NCBI GenBank assembly: GCA_902521485.1 | Contig: CABYRQ010000007.1 | Span: 1 to 53,568 of the forward strand | Length of the DNA stretch: 53,568 nucleotides | Source of the DNA: an uncultured Alphaproteobacteria bacterium | Lineage (GTDB): Bacteria > Pseudomonadota > Alphaproteobacteria > HIMB59 | Reading direction: 5' to 3' | Shown: positions 41,727-51,561 of the stretch, piece by piece | Layout: every line of letters starts with the position of its first letter | Numbering within the stretch: the first letter of the stretch is position 1 | Notes under the pieces: model-generated | What the model saw: only the letters and a program-made list of their open reading frames with translations | Databases searched by the model: none | What the model was told of the DNA's origin: nothing | Made by a program: the position numbers and the translations under genes

Positions 41727-44494
41727 TATTTTCTTAAATAAATACCTGTTTGATTATTTTTATTCTTAATTAGATCCTTTGGTTTACCTTCAAATAAAAT
41801 ATTCCCACCTTTTTCTCCACCCTCAGGTCCTAAATCTATAATCCAATCACTCGTGTTAATAACATCTAAGTTGTGTTCTATTACAATTACAGTATTTCCG
41901 TAAGACACTAATTTATGAAGTATCTCTAAAAGTTTCTTTATATCATCAAAGTGAAGTCCAGTTGTAGGTTCGTCTAAAATATAAAGTGTTTTTCCAGTTT
42001 GACGTTTCGATAATTCTTTAGAAAGTTTAATCCTTTGGGCTTCTCCACCAGATAGTGTTGTTGCTGATTGACCAATAGAAATATACCCTAAACCAACATC
42101 TTTTAGTGTTTTAAGCTTTGAATATACTTGTGGATTATTAATAAAAAATTCTTCAGCATCATCTACTGTCATTGATAATATATCATTAATATTTTTTTTA
42201 TTATATTGAATACTTAATGTTTCCTTATTATATCTTTTTCCGTTACAAACTTCACATTTAACATATACAGGTGCTAAAAAATGCATTTCAATTTTTTTTA
42301 ATCCATCACCCTCACAACTCTCACACCTACCTCCTTTAACATTAAATGAAAATCTACCAGGTTTAAAACCTTTAACTTTAGCTTCTGGTAAATTTGCAAA
42401 CCATTCTCTTATAGGCGTAAAAAGCCCAACATAAGTAGCTGGGTTTGATCTAGGTGTTCTTCCAATCGGTGATTGATCGATATTTATAACTTTATCAATA
42501 TTTTCTATACCTTTAATGTCCTCATAAGGGAGTGTTTTTATAATTTTTTCATAAATTCTGTTATTAGTAGCTCCATACAAAGTTTCATTAATTAATGTTG
42601 ACTTTCCACTTCCAGAAACACCAGTAATAGTTATAAACTTACTTAAAGGAAATTTTACACTCACATCTTTTAAATTATTCCCATTTGCCTTTTTAATTTC
42701 AATAAATTGTTTTGATGGATTTTTATTAAGAGTGGGTGGATACCTACCAATTAAACCCCTTATATAGCTACTAGTTAAACTATCTTTACTATTTAGTATT
42801 TTGTTGAATTCTCCGTTAGCTACAATAGATCCACCATTGATACCCGCATGCTTACCGATATCAACTACATAATCTGCCTCTCTTATAATATCCTCATCAT
42901 GCTCAACGACTATTATTGTGTTACCTAAATCTCTTAAATTCTTGAGAGTATTTATAAGTTTTTGATTATCTCTTTGATGAAGTCCTATTGAAGGTTCATC
43001 TAATACATATGTAACTCCAGTTAAACCAGACCCAATTTGACTTGCTAATCGAATTCTTTGAGACTCTCCACCAGATAGAGTAGAACTTTTTCTCGATAAA
43101 CTTAGGTAATTCAAACCAACTTCATTTAAAAAATTTAATCGAGAAAAGATTTCTTTTTTTAATGGTGCTGCAATTAGTTTTTCCTGATCATTTAATTCAT
43201 TTTCAAATTCATTAATCCACTTCAAAGAATTAGCTATGCTTAGAGAAGTAAAGTCAGAAATAGTTATATTATTAATCTTAACACATAGTGCTTTTTCATT
43301 AAGTCTTTTTCCATTACAGTCATTACAAGTTTTTGAGTTTCTAAATTTTTCAAGTTCCCATTGCCTCCACCAACTTGAAGAGCCATCATAGATATCGTCC
43401 ATAATATTTATTAAACCATCAAATTGTCTTCCACCAAAAAGAACCTCATTTTGAAAAGATTTAGGTATTTTAGACCAAATAACATTTTCTAATTTTTTTG
43501 CATTAAACATTTTTTTTAGCTTTGGAAATATTCTTGATTTTGATCTTTCTGACCAAAAATTTATTGCTCCATCATTAAATGATAAATTTTTATCTGGTAT
43601 CAATATATCTTCATCAAATGTATCTATCTCACCAAGACCGTCACATGTTTTACAAGCCCCATATGGATTATTAAAACTAAATAATCTGGGTTCTATCTCA
43701 TCAATACTAAATCCGCTTACGGGACACATAAATTTATCAGACAATGTAATTATTTCATTATCATCAATATTAAATACCTCTACACTTCCTTCACTTTCTT
43801 TTAAACTAATTTCAATACTATTTGCTAATCTATCTCTATTATCTTTTGACGGTATTATTCTATCAATTACAACACTTATAGAATGTTTAAAGTTTTTGCT
43901 TAATTCAGGTAGTTCTTCTTTTTGATAAAGTTTATTATTAATCAAAAATCTCTCGTAACCTTTTTTAAAATATTCCTCAAAGAGTTTTCTATACTCTCCT
44001 TTTCTCCCTTTAATTAATGGAGACATAATCATTATTTTTTTTGAATTAAATTTTAAATTAACTTCATCTATCATTTCTGAGCTAGTTAAGCCTTTGATTG
44101 GTTTTCCAGTTGCGGGTGAGTAGGGGACACCAACTCTTGAGAATAGAACTCTTAGATAATCATAAATTTCAGTTACTGTTCCTACTGTTGATCTGGGGTT
44201 TTTCGAAGTTGTTTTTTGATCGATTGAAATAGCAGGAGATAAACCTTCTATTTTATCAACCTTTGGTTTATCCATCATATCTAAAAACTGACGGGCATAA
44301 GCACTTAGTGATTCGATATACTTTCTCTGTCCTTCTGCATAAATTGTATCGAAGGCTAATGTTGATTTGCCAGATCCACTCACACCAGTTATTACAACGA
44401 GTTTGTTTTTTGGTAAATTTAAATTTATATTTTTTAAATTATGTTCATGGGCATTATGAACAATAATGTGAGTAAGTGGTGAATGTTTATCCAT
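41693..44494 (-). CDS. uvrA: UvrABC excinuclease subunit A
   Basis: Damage-sensing ATPase of nucleotide excision repair. With the ATG at 44494 (MDKHSPLTHIIVHNAHEHNL) it is 933 aa; a TTG five codons upstream (44509) is also open but less likely. It has two ABC modules: Walker A GVSGSGKST in the first (about residue 35) and second (about 625), and two LSGGE signatures. Zinc modules are visible as CKTCDGLG...CNDCNGKR and CESCEGDG...CEVCNGKR. It is intact and divergent from ssb. Confidence 0.97.
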   Translation of the reverse strand: MDKHSPLTHIIVHNAHEHNLKNINLNLPKNKLVVITGVSGSGKSTLAFDTIYAEGQRKYIESLSAYARQFLDMMDKPKVDKIEGLSPAISIDQKTTSKNPRSTVGTVTEIYDYLRVLFSRVGVPYSPATGKPIKGLTSSEMIDEVNLKFNSKKIMIMSPLIKGRKGEYRKLFEEYFKKGYERFLINNKLYQKEELPELSKNFKHSISVVIDRIIPSKDNRDRLANSIEISLKESEGSVEVFNIDDNEIITLSDKFMCPVSGFSIDEIEPRLFSFNNPYGACKTCDGLGEIDTFDEDILIPDKNLSFNDGAINFWSERSKSRIFPKLKKMFNAKKLENVIWSKIPKSFQNEVLFGGRQFDGLINIMDDIYDGSSSWWRQWELEKFRNSKTCNDCNGKRLNEKALCVKINNITISDFTSLSIANSLKWINEFENELNDQEKLIAAPLKKEIFSRLNFLNEVGLNYLSLSRKSSTLSGGESQRIRLASQIGSGLTGVTYVLDEPSIGLHQRDNQKLINTLKNLRDLGNTIIVVEHDEDIIREADYVVDIGKHAGINGGSIVANGEFNKILNSKDSLTSSYIRGLIGRYPPTLNKNPSKQFIEIKKANGNNLKDVSVKFPLSKFITITGVSGSGKSTLINETLYGATNNRIYEKIIKTLPYEDIKGIENIDKVINIDQSPIGRTPRSNPATYVGLFTPIREWFANLPEAKVKGFKPGRFSFNVKGGRCESCEGDGLKKIEMHFLAPVYVKCEVCNGKRYNKETLSIQYNKKNINDILSMTVDDAEEFFINNPQVYSKLKTLKDVGLGYISIGQSATTLSGGEAQRIKLSKELSKRQTGKTLYILDEPTTGLHFDDIKKLLEILHKLVSYGNTVIVIEHNLDVINTSDWIIDLGPEGGEKGGNILFEGKPKDLIKNKNNQTGIYLRKYQESLALSTAS

Positions 44495-44558
44495 TAAATT
44501 AGATATCAATTAAAGGGCTTTTAATATATATTAATATTACCTTTTAATAAAAATATTC

Positions 44559-45029
44559 ATGGCTGGATCAGTAAATAAAGTAATTCTTTTAGGTAACTTA
44601 GGCAAAGATCCTGATATTAGAGCTACAACAGCTGGATCGAGACTTGCGAGTTTTTCAATCGCTACCTCTACGAAATACCGAAACAAAGATACTCAACAGT
44701 TAGAGGATAAGACTGAATGGCACAGAGTTGTTGTTTTTAATGATAAGTTAGCTGATATTTGTGAAAAATATTTAAGGAAAGGTTCAAAGATATACATAGA
44801 AGGTCAACTTCAAACAAGGAAATGGACTGATAATAATGGTGTTGATAAATACACCACTGAAGTAGTTATTCCAAATTATTCTGGAGTATTAACGATGTTA
44901 GATACTCGTTCTCAATCATCTGTTAGTGATGAAAATAATAGTAATCAATTAGACTCAGCAGCAGATGAAGCAATGGGTGGTTCAGAAACATCTACAGCTG
45001 AACAACTCGATGATGACATTCCTTTTTAA
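44559..45029 (+). CDS. ssb: Single-stranded DNA-binding protein
   Basis: Coats single-stranded DNA during replication and repair. It is 156 aa: an OB-fold domain at about 1-110 ([18 protein letters not shown]), a flexible Ser/Asn/Asp-rich linker, and the conserved acidic tip DDDIPF that binds partner proteins. The uvrA<>ssb-gyrA arrangement is standard in alphaproteobacteria. Eight bases separate it from the gyrA start codon. Confidence 0.98.
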   Translation: MAGSVNKVILLGNLGKDPDIRATTAGSRLASFSIATSTKYRNKDTQQLEDKTEWHRVVVFNDKLADICEKYLRKGSKIYIEGQLQTRKWTDNNGVDKYTTEVVIPNYSGVLTMLDTRSQSSVSDENNSNQLDSAADEAMGGSETSTAEQLDDDIPF

Positions 45030-45037
45030 AAAAATCA

Positions 45038-47704
45038 TTGGCTAAAAAGAAAAAAACTAAAGCAAAACAGTTAGATGTTTTGGATACTAAAATATATCCA
45101 AACATAGATATTACAGATGAATTAGAAAAAAGTTATTTAGATTATGCTATGAGTGTCATAGTCTCTAGAGCTTTACCCGACGTTAGGGATGGATTAAAAC
45201 CAGTTCACAGAAGAATACTTTACTCTATGTATGAGTCCTCGTACCATCACAACAAACCTTATAAAAAATCTGCAAGAATAGTTGGAGATGTTATGGGTAA
45301 ATATCACCCTCATGGTGACTCTGCAATATATGAGTCTATGGTTAGAATGGCACAAGATTTTACAATGCGTCTCCCCTTAATAGATGGCCAGGGAAATTAT
45401 GGTTCTATGGACGGAGATCCTGCTGCAGCTATGCGTTATACCGAAGCTAGATTAGATAAAATCTCATCTTTTATGTTAGAAGAATTAGAGTATGAAACAG
45501 TTCAACTTAGAGCAAATTACGATGAGACATTAACAGAACCAAAAGTTTTACCATCAAGATTTCCAAATATTTTTGTAAATGGTGCCAGTGGTATTGCAGT
45601 AGGAATGGCAACAAATATTCCTCCTCATAATCTTGGTGAAATTATAGACGCCACTTTACTTCTAGTAGATGAACCAGATACAACTTCTAAACAACTTCAT
45701 AAGATCGTTAAAGGGCCAGATTTTCCAACTGGAGGAATTATATCTGGTACTGCTGGTCTAAGCTCAATGTATGAAACAGGTAGGGGAAGCGTTACAGTCT
45801 TATCTAAACTTCATGAAGAAAAAATTAAGACTAGAAATGCAATTATAATTACAGAAATTCCTTACTTGCAAAATAAGTCAAAACTTTTAGAGCGTATTGC
45901 TGACGTAGTTAACAATAAAACGATAGAGGGTATAAACGATATTCGTGATGAGTCGAATAAAGAGGGCGTTAGAATTGTAGTTGAATTAAAATCATCTGCT
46001 GTACCTGAAATAATAAAAAATCAGCTATTTCAATATACTCCCTTAAAAACTTCATTCAGTAGTAATATGCTTGCATTGAAAGAGACAAAGCCTTTAACGC
46101 TTAATTTAAAAGATGGCCTCACTTATTTTATTAATTTTAGAAAAGATGTTATTACAAAAAGAACTGTATATAAACTTAACAAAGCGAGAGAAAAAGCTAA
46201 CATTTTAATTGGATTATCAATTGCTGTTAATAATATTGATGCAGTAATTAACCTTATTAAAAAATCTAAAACTCCTTCAGAGGCTAAAGAAAAATTATTA
46301 TCAACAAAATGGACAGTAAAATCTAATGTTACTCAATACATTAAGTTAATAAACCCCTCTTTTAAGCTATCAGGATCTAAGATACTGTTAGATGAGGAAC
46401 AAGCTAAGGCTATTCTGGAATTAAGACTTCAAAAGTTAACAGCTTTAGAAAGAGACGATTTATTCAACAATTTAAAATCACTTGTAGAAGACATAAATAC
46501 ATATCTCAAAATATTAAATTCAGATAAGCAATTATTAAAAGTATTAAAAAGTGAATTGACAGAAATAAAAGATAATTTTTCTACAGATCGAAAAACTGAA
46601 ATTCAAAAACATGATATTGAAGACATAGATACAGAAGATCTAATAATCGAAGAAGATGTTGTAGTCACAGTTTCCCATCAAGGTTATATAAAAAGAGTTT
46701 TAAAATCCTCTTACAAAGTTCAAAAAAGAGGTGGTAAAGGTAAAAAAGCTATGACTACACGAGATGAAGATTTTCTTGAACAAGTATTTGCAGCCACTAC
46801 TCGTGATACAATATTATTTTTTACTTCAGTTGGAAAAGTTTATTCTATGAAAGCCTATGAATTACCTGCTGGCACACCTACATCGAGGGGAAAAGCAATA
46901 GTCAATCTTATTCCAATAACAAAAAACGAAAAAATTTCTTCTATTCTTACATTGCCAAAAGATATTGATGATTTTGAGAATTATAATTTAGTTTTTGCTA
47001 CTAGCCTTGGGAACATTAGAAAAAATAAACTAAAAGATGTTGCAATGAGTGGTTCAAGAAAATTATCTAGAACAGGTAAAACTGCCATTAAACTTAAAAC
47101 AGGAGATAGGTTAATTGGTGTAATTTCTGTTATAGAAAATGATGATGTACAGCTTGCAACAACAAATGGTAAATCAATCAGATTTGCTACAAAAGATTTA
47201 AGAGAGTTTTCAGGATTAGGTTCTGCTGGTGTAAGGGGGATTAAACTAGCTAAAGATGACAAAGTTGTATCTGTATGCAGTTTACTTCATAATAAAATAT
47301 CTATAGATGTAAGAGAGTCCTATTTAAAAGCAAAAAATGAGGCTAAAAAAGATATATCAAAAATAAACAATAAATTTAAAGAACTTGCAAATACAGAAGA
47401 ATATCTCTTATCAATTACTGAAAATGGTTATGGTAAGTTAAGTTCTGCTTATGAATACAGAATTACTAATAGAGGTGGATCGGGAGTTACTAATATTACT
47501 GTTACCCCTAAAAATGGAAGAGTTATTCAATCATTAAAAGTAAATTTGGATGATAATATAGCTTTAATTTCAGATACTGGTAAATTATTAAGGTGTAATG
47601 TTGGAGATAACATCAGAGTAGTTGGAAGAGTTTCCCAAGGTGTCTCTGTATTTAAAGTAGATGCAAATGAAAAAATTGTCTCTGTAGCAAGGTTAGAAGA
47701 TTAA
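45038..47704 (+). CDS. gyrA: DNA gyrase subunit A
   Basis: DNA-breaking subunit of gyrase. It is 888 aa, starting at TTG 45038 ([10 protein letters not shown]); no ATG fits better. The active-site tyrosine is Tyr134 in [10 protein letters not shown]. The quinolone-resistance region [10 protein letters not shown] (90-99) has Ser at the Ser83 site and Glu at the Asp87 site, probably natural variation. The C-terminal pinwheel domain contains the GyrA box as QKRGGKG. It is followed one base later by coaD. Confidence 0.98.
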   Translation: MAKKKKTKAKQLDVLDTKIYPNIDITDELEKSYLDYAMSVIVSRALPDVRDGLKPVHRRILYSMYESSYHHNKPYKKSARIVGDVMGKYHPHGDSAIYESMVRMAQDFTMRLPLIDGQGNYGSMDGDPAAAMRYTEARLDKISSFMLEELEYETVQLRANYDETLTEPKVLPSRFPNIFVNGASGIAVGMATNIPPHNLGEIIDATLLLVDEPDTTSKQLHKIVKGPDFPTGGIISGTAGLSSMYETGRGSVTVLSKLHEEKIKTRNAIIITEIPYLQNKSKLLERIADVVNNKTIEGINDIRDESNKEGVRIVVELKSSAVPEIIKNQLFQYTPLKTSFSSNMLALKETKPLTLNLKDGLTYFINFRKDVITKRTVYKLNKAREKANILIGLSIAVNNIDAVINLIKKSKTPSEAKEKLLSTKWTVKSNVTQYIKLINPSFKLSGSKILLDEEQAKAILELRLQKLTALERDDLFNNLKSLVEDINTYLKILNSDKQLLKVLKSELTEIKDNFSTDRKTEIQKHDIEDIDTEDLIIEEDVVVTVSHQGYIKRVLKSSYKVQKRGGKGKKAMTTRDEDFLEQVFAATTRDTILFFTSVGKVYSMKAYELPAGTPTSRGKAIVNLIPITKNEKISSILTLPKDIDDFENYNLVFATSLGNIRKNKLKDVAMSGSRKLSRTGKTAIKLKTGDRLIGVISVIENDDVQLATTNGKSIRFATKDLREFSGLGSAGVRGIKLAKDDKVVSVCSLLHNKISIDVRESYLKAKNEAKKDISKINNKFKELANTEEYLLSITENGYGKLSSAYEYRITNRGGSGVTNITVTPKNGRVIQSLKVNLDDNIALISDTGKLLRCNVGDNIRVVGRVSQGVSVFKVDANEKIVSVARLED

Positions 47705-47705
47705 A

Positions 47706-48194
47706 ATGTCAAAAATTGGTATATATCCTGGTTCATTCGATCCAATCACTTATGGACATCTCGATATTATTCAAAGGAGTTTAAGTGTAGTTGATGAATT
47801 AGTTATAGCTGTTTCAAATAATAAGTCTAAAAATCACCTAATATCTATTGATGATAGATTAAATTTAATCAATCAATCAATCTCATCTCTTCCTGAAAAA
47901 GATTTATCAAAAATTAAAGTAGAAAAATTTGATAATTTACTAGTACACTATGTAAAATCAAAAAATGCTTCATTAATTATTCGAGGTTTAAGAGCTGTTT
48001 CAGATTTTGAATATGAGTTTTTAATGACTGGAATGAATAGATCAATCGATAAAGATATTGAAACTATTTTTTTAATGTCTTCAGAAAAATATCATTTTAT
48101 ATCATCAAGATTTATAAAAGAAATACACAAGTTGGGTGGGGATATTTCCAAAAGTGTACCAAAACCAGTCCTTGATTTCTTGGCAAAAATTTGA
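47706..48194 (+). CDS. coaD: Phosphopantetheine adenylyltransferase
   Basis: Fourth step of coenzyme A synthesis: transfers AMP from ATP to 4'-phosphopantetheine. It is a 162 aa nucleotidyltransferase with the TxGH motif in YPGSFDPITYGHLDI (about 7-21), IIRGLRAVSDFEYE near 88, and the C-terminal SSRFIKEIHKLGGDIS block. It begins one base after gyrA, its common neighbour, and is followed by tRNA-Lys. Confidence 0.97.
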   Translation: MSKIGIYPGSFDPITYGHLDIIQRSLSVVDELVIAVSNNKSKNHLISIDDRLNLINQSISSLPEKDLSKIKVEKFDNLLVHYVKSKNASLIIRGLRAVSDFEYEFLMTGMNRSIDKDIETIFLMSSEKYHFISSRFIKEIHKLGGDISKSVPKPVLDFLAKI

Positions 48195-48216
48195 AATGTT
48201 CACAATTATTCTACAC

Positions 48217-48292
48217 GGGCCCATAGCTCAGCCGGTAGAGCACCTGACTTTTAATCAGGGTGTCGCAGGTTCGAATCCTGCTGGGCTCACCA
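48217..48292 (+). tRNA. tRNA-Lys (TTT)
   Basis: Acceptor GGGCCCA/TGGGCTC (one G-T pair), discriminator A and encoded CCA. The D arm is GCTC..GAGC, the anticodon loop CTTTTAA gives TTT, and the T arm is GCAGG-TTCGAAT-CCTGC. All stems pair well. The ytoQ start codon follows nine bases after the CCA. Confidence 0.97.
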
Positions 48293-48301
48293 CTTAAAAC
48301 T

Positions 48302-48754
48302 ATGATTAAAGTTTATTTAGCTGGAGAAATTCACACTAATTGGCGTGAAGATTTAATTCAATTGTGTAATTCTGCTAATTTGAAGACTCAATTTTTTTCT
48401 CCTGTCACCAATCATGAAAATTCTGATAATTGTGGCGTAGAAATATTAGGACATGAAGATAAAAATTTTTGGAAAGATAATAAAGGTGCCAATATTAATT
48501 CTATTCGTACAAAAAAAGCTATAAAGGATAGCGATGTAGTAGTTGTAAAATTTGGTGAAAAATACAAACAATGGAATGCTGCTTTTGATGCTGGATATGC
48601 TTCAGCTCTAAATAAATCAATTATTATTATACATAGTGATGATCATCAACATGCTTTAAAAGAGGTAGATGCAGCAGCTTCTGCTGTAGTGTCTAATAAT
48701 GAACAAGTAGTTCGTATTTTAAAATATGTCCAAGATGGATCTCTTGAGAAATAA
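48302..48754 (+). CDS. ytoQ: YtoQ-family protein
   Basis: A 150 aa protein of the YtoQ family, a nucleoside-2-deoxyribosyltransferase-like fold of unknown activity. Recognisable blocks are VYLAGEIHTNWRED at the N-terminus, SPVTNHENSDNCG near 45, and VVVKFGEKYKQWNAAFDAGYA near 80. The ATG at 48302 is the correct start; an in-frame extension to 48260 would be read from inside tRNA-Lys and does not match the family. It lies between tRNA-Lys and the aldehyde dehydrogenase. Confidence 0.85.
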   Translation: MIKVYLAGEIHTNWREDLIQLCNSANLKTQFFSPVTNHENSDNCGVEILGHEDKNFWKDNKGANINSIRTKKAIKDSDVVVVKFGEKYKQWNAAFDAGYASALNKSIIIIHSDDHQHALKEVDAAASAVVSNNEQVVRILKYVQDGSLEK

Positions 48755-48772
48755 ATATGTAAATATAATAAA

Positions 48773-48801
48773 TCGACCAACTGTTTATTTATGGTTATAA
48801 T
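48773..48801 (+). promoter_or_regulatory. Candidate promoter of the aldehyde dehydrogenase gene
   Basis: TCGACC (48773-48778, four of six bases match TTGACA), 17-base spacer, perfect TATAAT (48796-48801). A start site seven bases on would fall at 48808, one base before the ATG at 48809, implying an essentially leaderless mRNA. This is the best full promoter I see in the window. Confidence 0.5.
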
Positions 48802-48808
48802 CTGAAAT

Positions 48809-50239
48809 ATGCTTGATAAAAGAAAATTTTATATAAATGGTGAATGGGTATCTCCATCAAAAAACTCAGATTTTAATGTAATTAATCCAGCTACAGAAGA
48901 ACCTTATGTAACTATATCTTTAGGTAATGAAGATGACACTAACAAGGCTGTAGTGGCGGCAAAAAATGCTTTTACTTCATGGAAAAATACCTCTGTAGAG
49001 GAAAGAATAACTTTACTTGAAAAACTCTTAAAGATTTACAAGAGAAGATTTCATGAGATGACCCAAGCCATTTCAACTGAACTTGGTGCTCCCTTAGACT
49101 GGGCTTCATCTGCACAAACAGCCTCTGGAGAGTCACATATTGAAGATTTCATATTGAGATTAAAAAAATTTGAATTTGAAACAAAATTTGATGAAAGTTC
49201 TGATAATTATATAGTTTATGAACCTATTGGTGTGTGTGGCCTTATCACACCATGGAATTGGCCTATCAACCAAATAGCTCTTAAAGTAATACCAGCTTTT
49301 GCCACTGGCTGTACCATGATTTTAAAACCATCTGAAATGGCACCTCTGTCTGGTTTGTTATTTGCTGAAATGATACATGAAGCAGGTTTTCCTGCTGGTG
49401 TTTTTAATTTAGTAAATGGAGATGGGGCAGGTGTTGGATCTCAAATATCGAGTCATCCTGACATAGACATGGTTTCATTTACTGGCTCTACTAGAGCAGG
49501 TAAATTAATTTCAAAAAGTGCAGCTGACACAATTAAAAGAGTTTGTTTAGAGCTTGGTGGTAAGGGAGGTAATATTATTTTTGCTGATGCATATCCCAAT
49601 GCTGTTAGAGATGGTGTAAGGAATATAATGAGCAATTCTGGTCAATCATGTGATGCACCTACACGAATGTTAGTTGAAAAATCAATTTATGAAAAAGCTG
49701 TTGAGGAAGCTGCAGATGAAGCTAAAAAGATAGGCGTAGATTTACCATCTAAATCAGGAGATCATATAGGACCTGTAATTAATAAATCTCAATTTGAGAA
49801 AATACAGTCGTTAATTCAAAGTGGTATTGACGAAGGTGCAACACTTGTAGCTGGTGGAGCGGGTAGACCATCAAATCTTGAAAAAGGTTATTATGTAAAA
49901 CCAACTGTATTTACAAATGTTAGTAATGATATGAGAATAGCTAAAGAGGAAATATTTGGTCCAGTGCTATCTATTATTCCTTTTGAGTCTGAAGAAGAGG
50001 CAATTTCAATAACTAATGATACACCATATGGATTAGGTAATTTTTTACAAACTGAGAATAAAGAGAGAGCCAGAAGAGTTTCAAAACAATTAAGGGCTGG
50101 TGTGGTTCAAATCAATGGAAATGCTCCTGAAGCTGGAACACCTTTTGGAGGCTACAACCAATCTGGTAATGGACGAGAGGGTGGAACGTGGGGTCTGCAT
50201 GAATATTTGGAAGTTAAAGCAATTAGTGGTTGGAAATAG
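48809..50239 (+). CDS. Aldehyde dehydrogenase family protein
   Basis: NAD(P)-dependent oxidation of an aldehyde to its acid. It is 476 aa, family-typical. Catalytic Cys281 lies in SNSGQSCDAPTRM, Glu248 in LELGGKGGN, and Asn150 in TPWNWP, so the active site is complete. Gly-Ser-Thr in SFTGSTRAG binds the cofactor. It is probably the first gene of an operon with the VOC and homocysteine-methyltransferase-family genes, preceded by a good promoter and no leader. The substrate is unknown; it may be the aldehyde produced by the neighbouring catabolic enzymes. Confidence 0.93.
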   Translation: MLDKRKFYINGEWVSPSKNSDFNVINPATEEPYVTISLGNEDDTNKAVVAAKNAFTSWKNTSVEERITLLEKLLKIYKRRFHEMTQAISTELGAPLDWASSAQTASGESHIEDFILRLKKFEFETKFDESSDNYIVYEPIGVCGLITPWNWPINQIALKVIPAFATGCTMILKPSEMAPLSGLLFAEMIHEAGFPAGVFNLVNGDGAGVGSQISSHPDIDMVSFTGSTRAGKLISKSAADTIKRVCLELGGKGGNIIFADAYPNAVRDGVRNIMSNSGQSCDAPTRMLVEKSIYEKAVEEAADEAKKIGVDLPSKSGDHIGPVINKSQFEKIQSLIQSGIDEGATLVAGGAGRPSNLEKGYYVKPTVFTNVSNDMRIAKEEIFGPVLSIIPFESEEEAISITNDTPYGLGNFLQTENKERARRVSKQLRAGVVQINGNAPEAGTPFGGYNQSGNGREGGTWGLHEYLEVKAISGWK

Positions 50240-50620
50240 ATGATAGGATTTGTCATGGTTGGAACAAACGATCTTGATAAAGCTACTGGGTTTTATGATA
50301 CCCTTCTTGATATTATTGATTTAAAGAGAGTTGAAAAAACTGATACTTATGGCTCCTACGCCCCTAAATCAAATCCCGAAGCAGTAGAATTTTATGTTAC
50401 AACTCCTTTCAATGAAGAAAAAGCAACAGTTGGTAACGGAACTCAAATTTCTTTTTATATAAATAATAAAGAAGCTGTCGATTTATTTCATTCTACTGCA
50501 ATAAGTTTAGGTGCAAAAGATGAAGGCGCCCCAGGTGAGAGATATGAAGGTGAGTATTATTCTTACATCAGAGATTTAGATGGCAACAAAATTTGTGGTT
50601 ACACTTACCTTAATAAATAG
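50240..50620 (+). CDS. VOC-family (glyoxalase/dioxygenase-like) protein
   Basis: A 126 aa vicinal-oxygen-chelate protein with two beta-alpha-beta-beta-beta units: MIGFVMVGTNDLDKATGFYDTLL at the start and GERYEGEYYSYIRDLDGNKICGY at the end. The first metal position is not a His (MVGTN in place of the usual H), so metal binding is uncertain. It starts on the base after the aldehyde dehydrogenase stop. The role is unknown; lyase, isomerase or binding functions are all possible. Confidence 0.82.
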   Translation: MIGFVMVGTNDLDKATGFYDTLLDIIDLKRVEKTDTYGSYAPKSNPEAVEFYVTTPFNEEKATVGNGTQISFYINNKEAVDLFHSTAISLGAKDEGAPGERYEGEYYSYIRDLDGNKICGYTYLNK

Positions 50621-50637
50621 AGATTAATTTTATTTTT

Positions 50638-51558
50638 ATGTCTTATTCTGATATTGAAAATAAATTGAACTCAGGAAAAATTATTATTCTTGACGGTGGG
50701 ATGGGTGCTGAGCTTGAAAAACTTGGAGCATCTATGGATAATAATCTTTGGTCTGGTAGATGTTCTGTAGATAATCCTGAAATCGTATACAAAGCCCATC
50801 AAAATTTTATTCAATCAGGCTCAGATATAATTACGACTAATACTTACGCTAGTACTCCAATTTCAATGAAAGAATATGGCTATGAAAACCATATTGAAGA
50901 ATGGAATAAAGCGAGTGTAAAAATAGCTAAAAATGTTATTGATAATTCTAATTCTAATGTATGTGTAGCTGGTTCGGTTTCTACGTATGGTAGTTGGGAT
51001 AGAATTGAACCAAAATTCTTAAAACCAGGTTTTTTAAAACAATTAAGTATTTTATCTGAAGCAGGTGTTGATTTAATTATCCTTGAAGCGATGACTTCAT
51101 CGACAAGAACCATAGAGGCATTATTAGATTGTTCTAATAAATTTGATATATCAATATGGCTTTCAATATCGTGTGCATTGAACAGAGATAGAAATCAACT
51201 TATGCTTGGATATCAAGAAAGTATAAGTAATTCTGAAGCATTCTTTTACGATGATTTTGAAAATTCTATTAATGAATTTAAAAAAATTCATGATGGTCCT
51301 ATATTAATAGCTCATTCCGATATAAAGGTGATAAATCAAGGAATTCAAATAATCAAAAGTAATTATAATGGTGTTATTGGGGCATATCCGAATAATGGTT
51401 TTTTTAAAAAACCACATTGGAATGTGGTAGAGAGTATTTCTCCACAAGAGTATTATGAAGAAGCTAAATTATGGGTTGAAAGTGGAGCACAAATTATAGG
51501 TGGTTGCTGTGGAGTCAGCCCTAGTCATATTAAAGCATTATCAGTTTTAAAGAATTAA
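50638..51558 (+). CDS. Homocysteine S-methyltransferase-family protein (His-Cys-Cys variant)
   Basis: A 306 aa TIM-barrel of the MmuM/BHMT/MetH-N type, which moves methyl groups from methylated sulfur or nitrogen donors to a zinc-bound thiol. The start has ILDGGMGAELEKLG (17-30), and the paired zinc cysteines are Cys290 and Cys291 in IIGGCCGVSP. The first zinc Cys of the family (GxNCT) is His226 here (LIAHSD, codon 51313-51315). The downstream, opposite-strand homologue shows the same change. Activity on homocysteine is therefore uncertain. It may belong with the aldehyde dehydrogenase and VOC genes upstream. Confidence 0.82.
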   Translation: MSYSDIENKLNSGKIIILDGGMGAELEKLGASMDNNLWSGRCSVDNPEIVYKAHQNFIQSGSDIITTNTYASTPISMKEYGYENHIEEWNKASVKIAKNVIDNSNSNVCVAGSVSTYGSWDRIEPKFLKPGFLKQLSILSEAGVDLIILEAMTSSTRTIEALLDCSNKFDISIWLSISCALNRDRNQLMLGYQESISNSEAFFYDDFENSINEFKKIHDGPILIAHSDIKVINQGIQIIKSNYNGVIGAYPNNGFFKKPHWNVVESISPQEYYEEAKLWVESGAQIIGGCCGVSPSHIKALSVLKN

Positions 51559-51561
51559 TTT

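Noticed and set aside
48260-48301. Upstream start of ytoQ inside tRNA-Lys
   Set aside because: The 14 extra codons translate tRNA-Lys sequence; MIKVYLAGEI at 48302 matches the family start.
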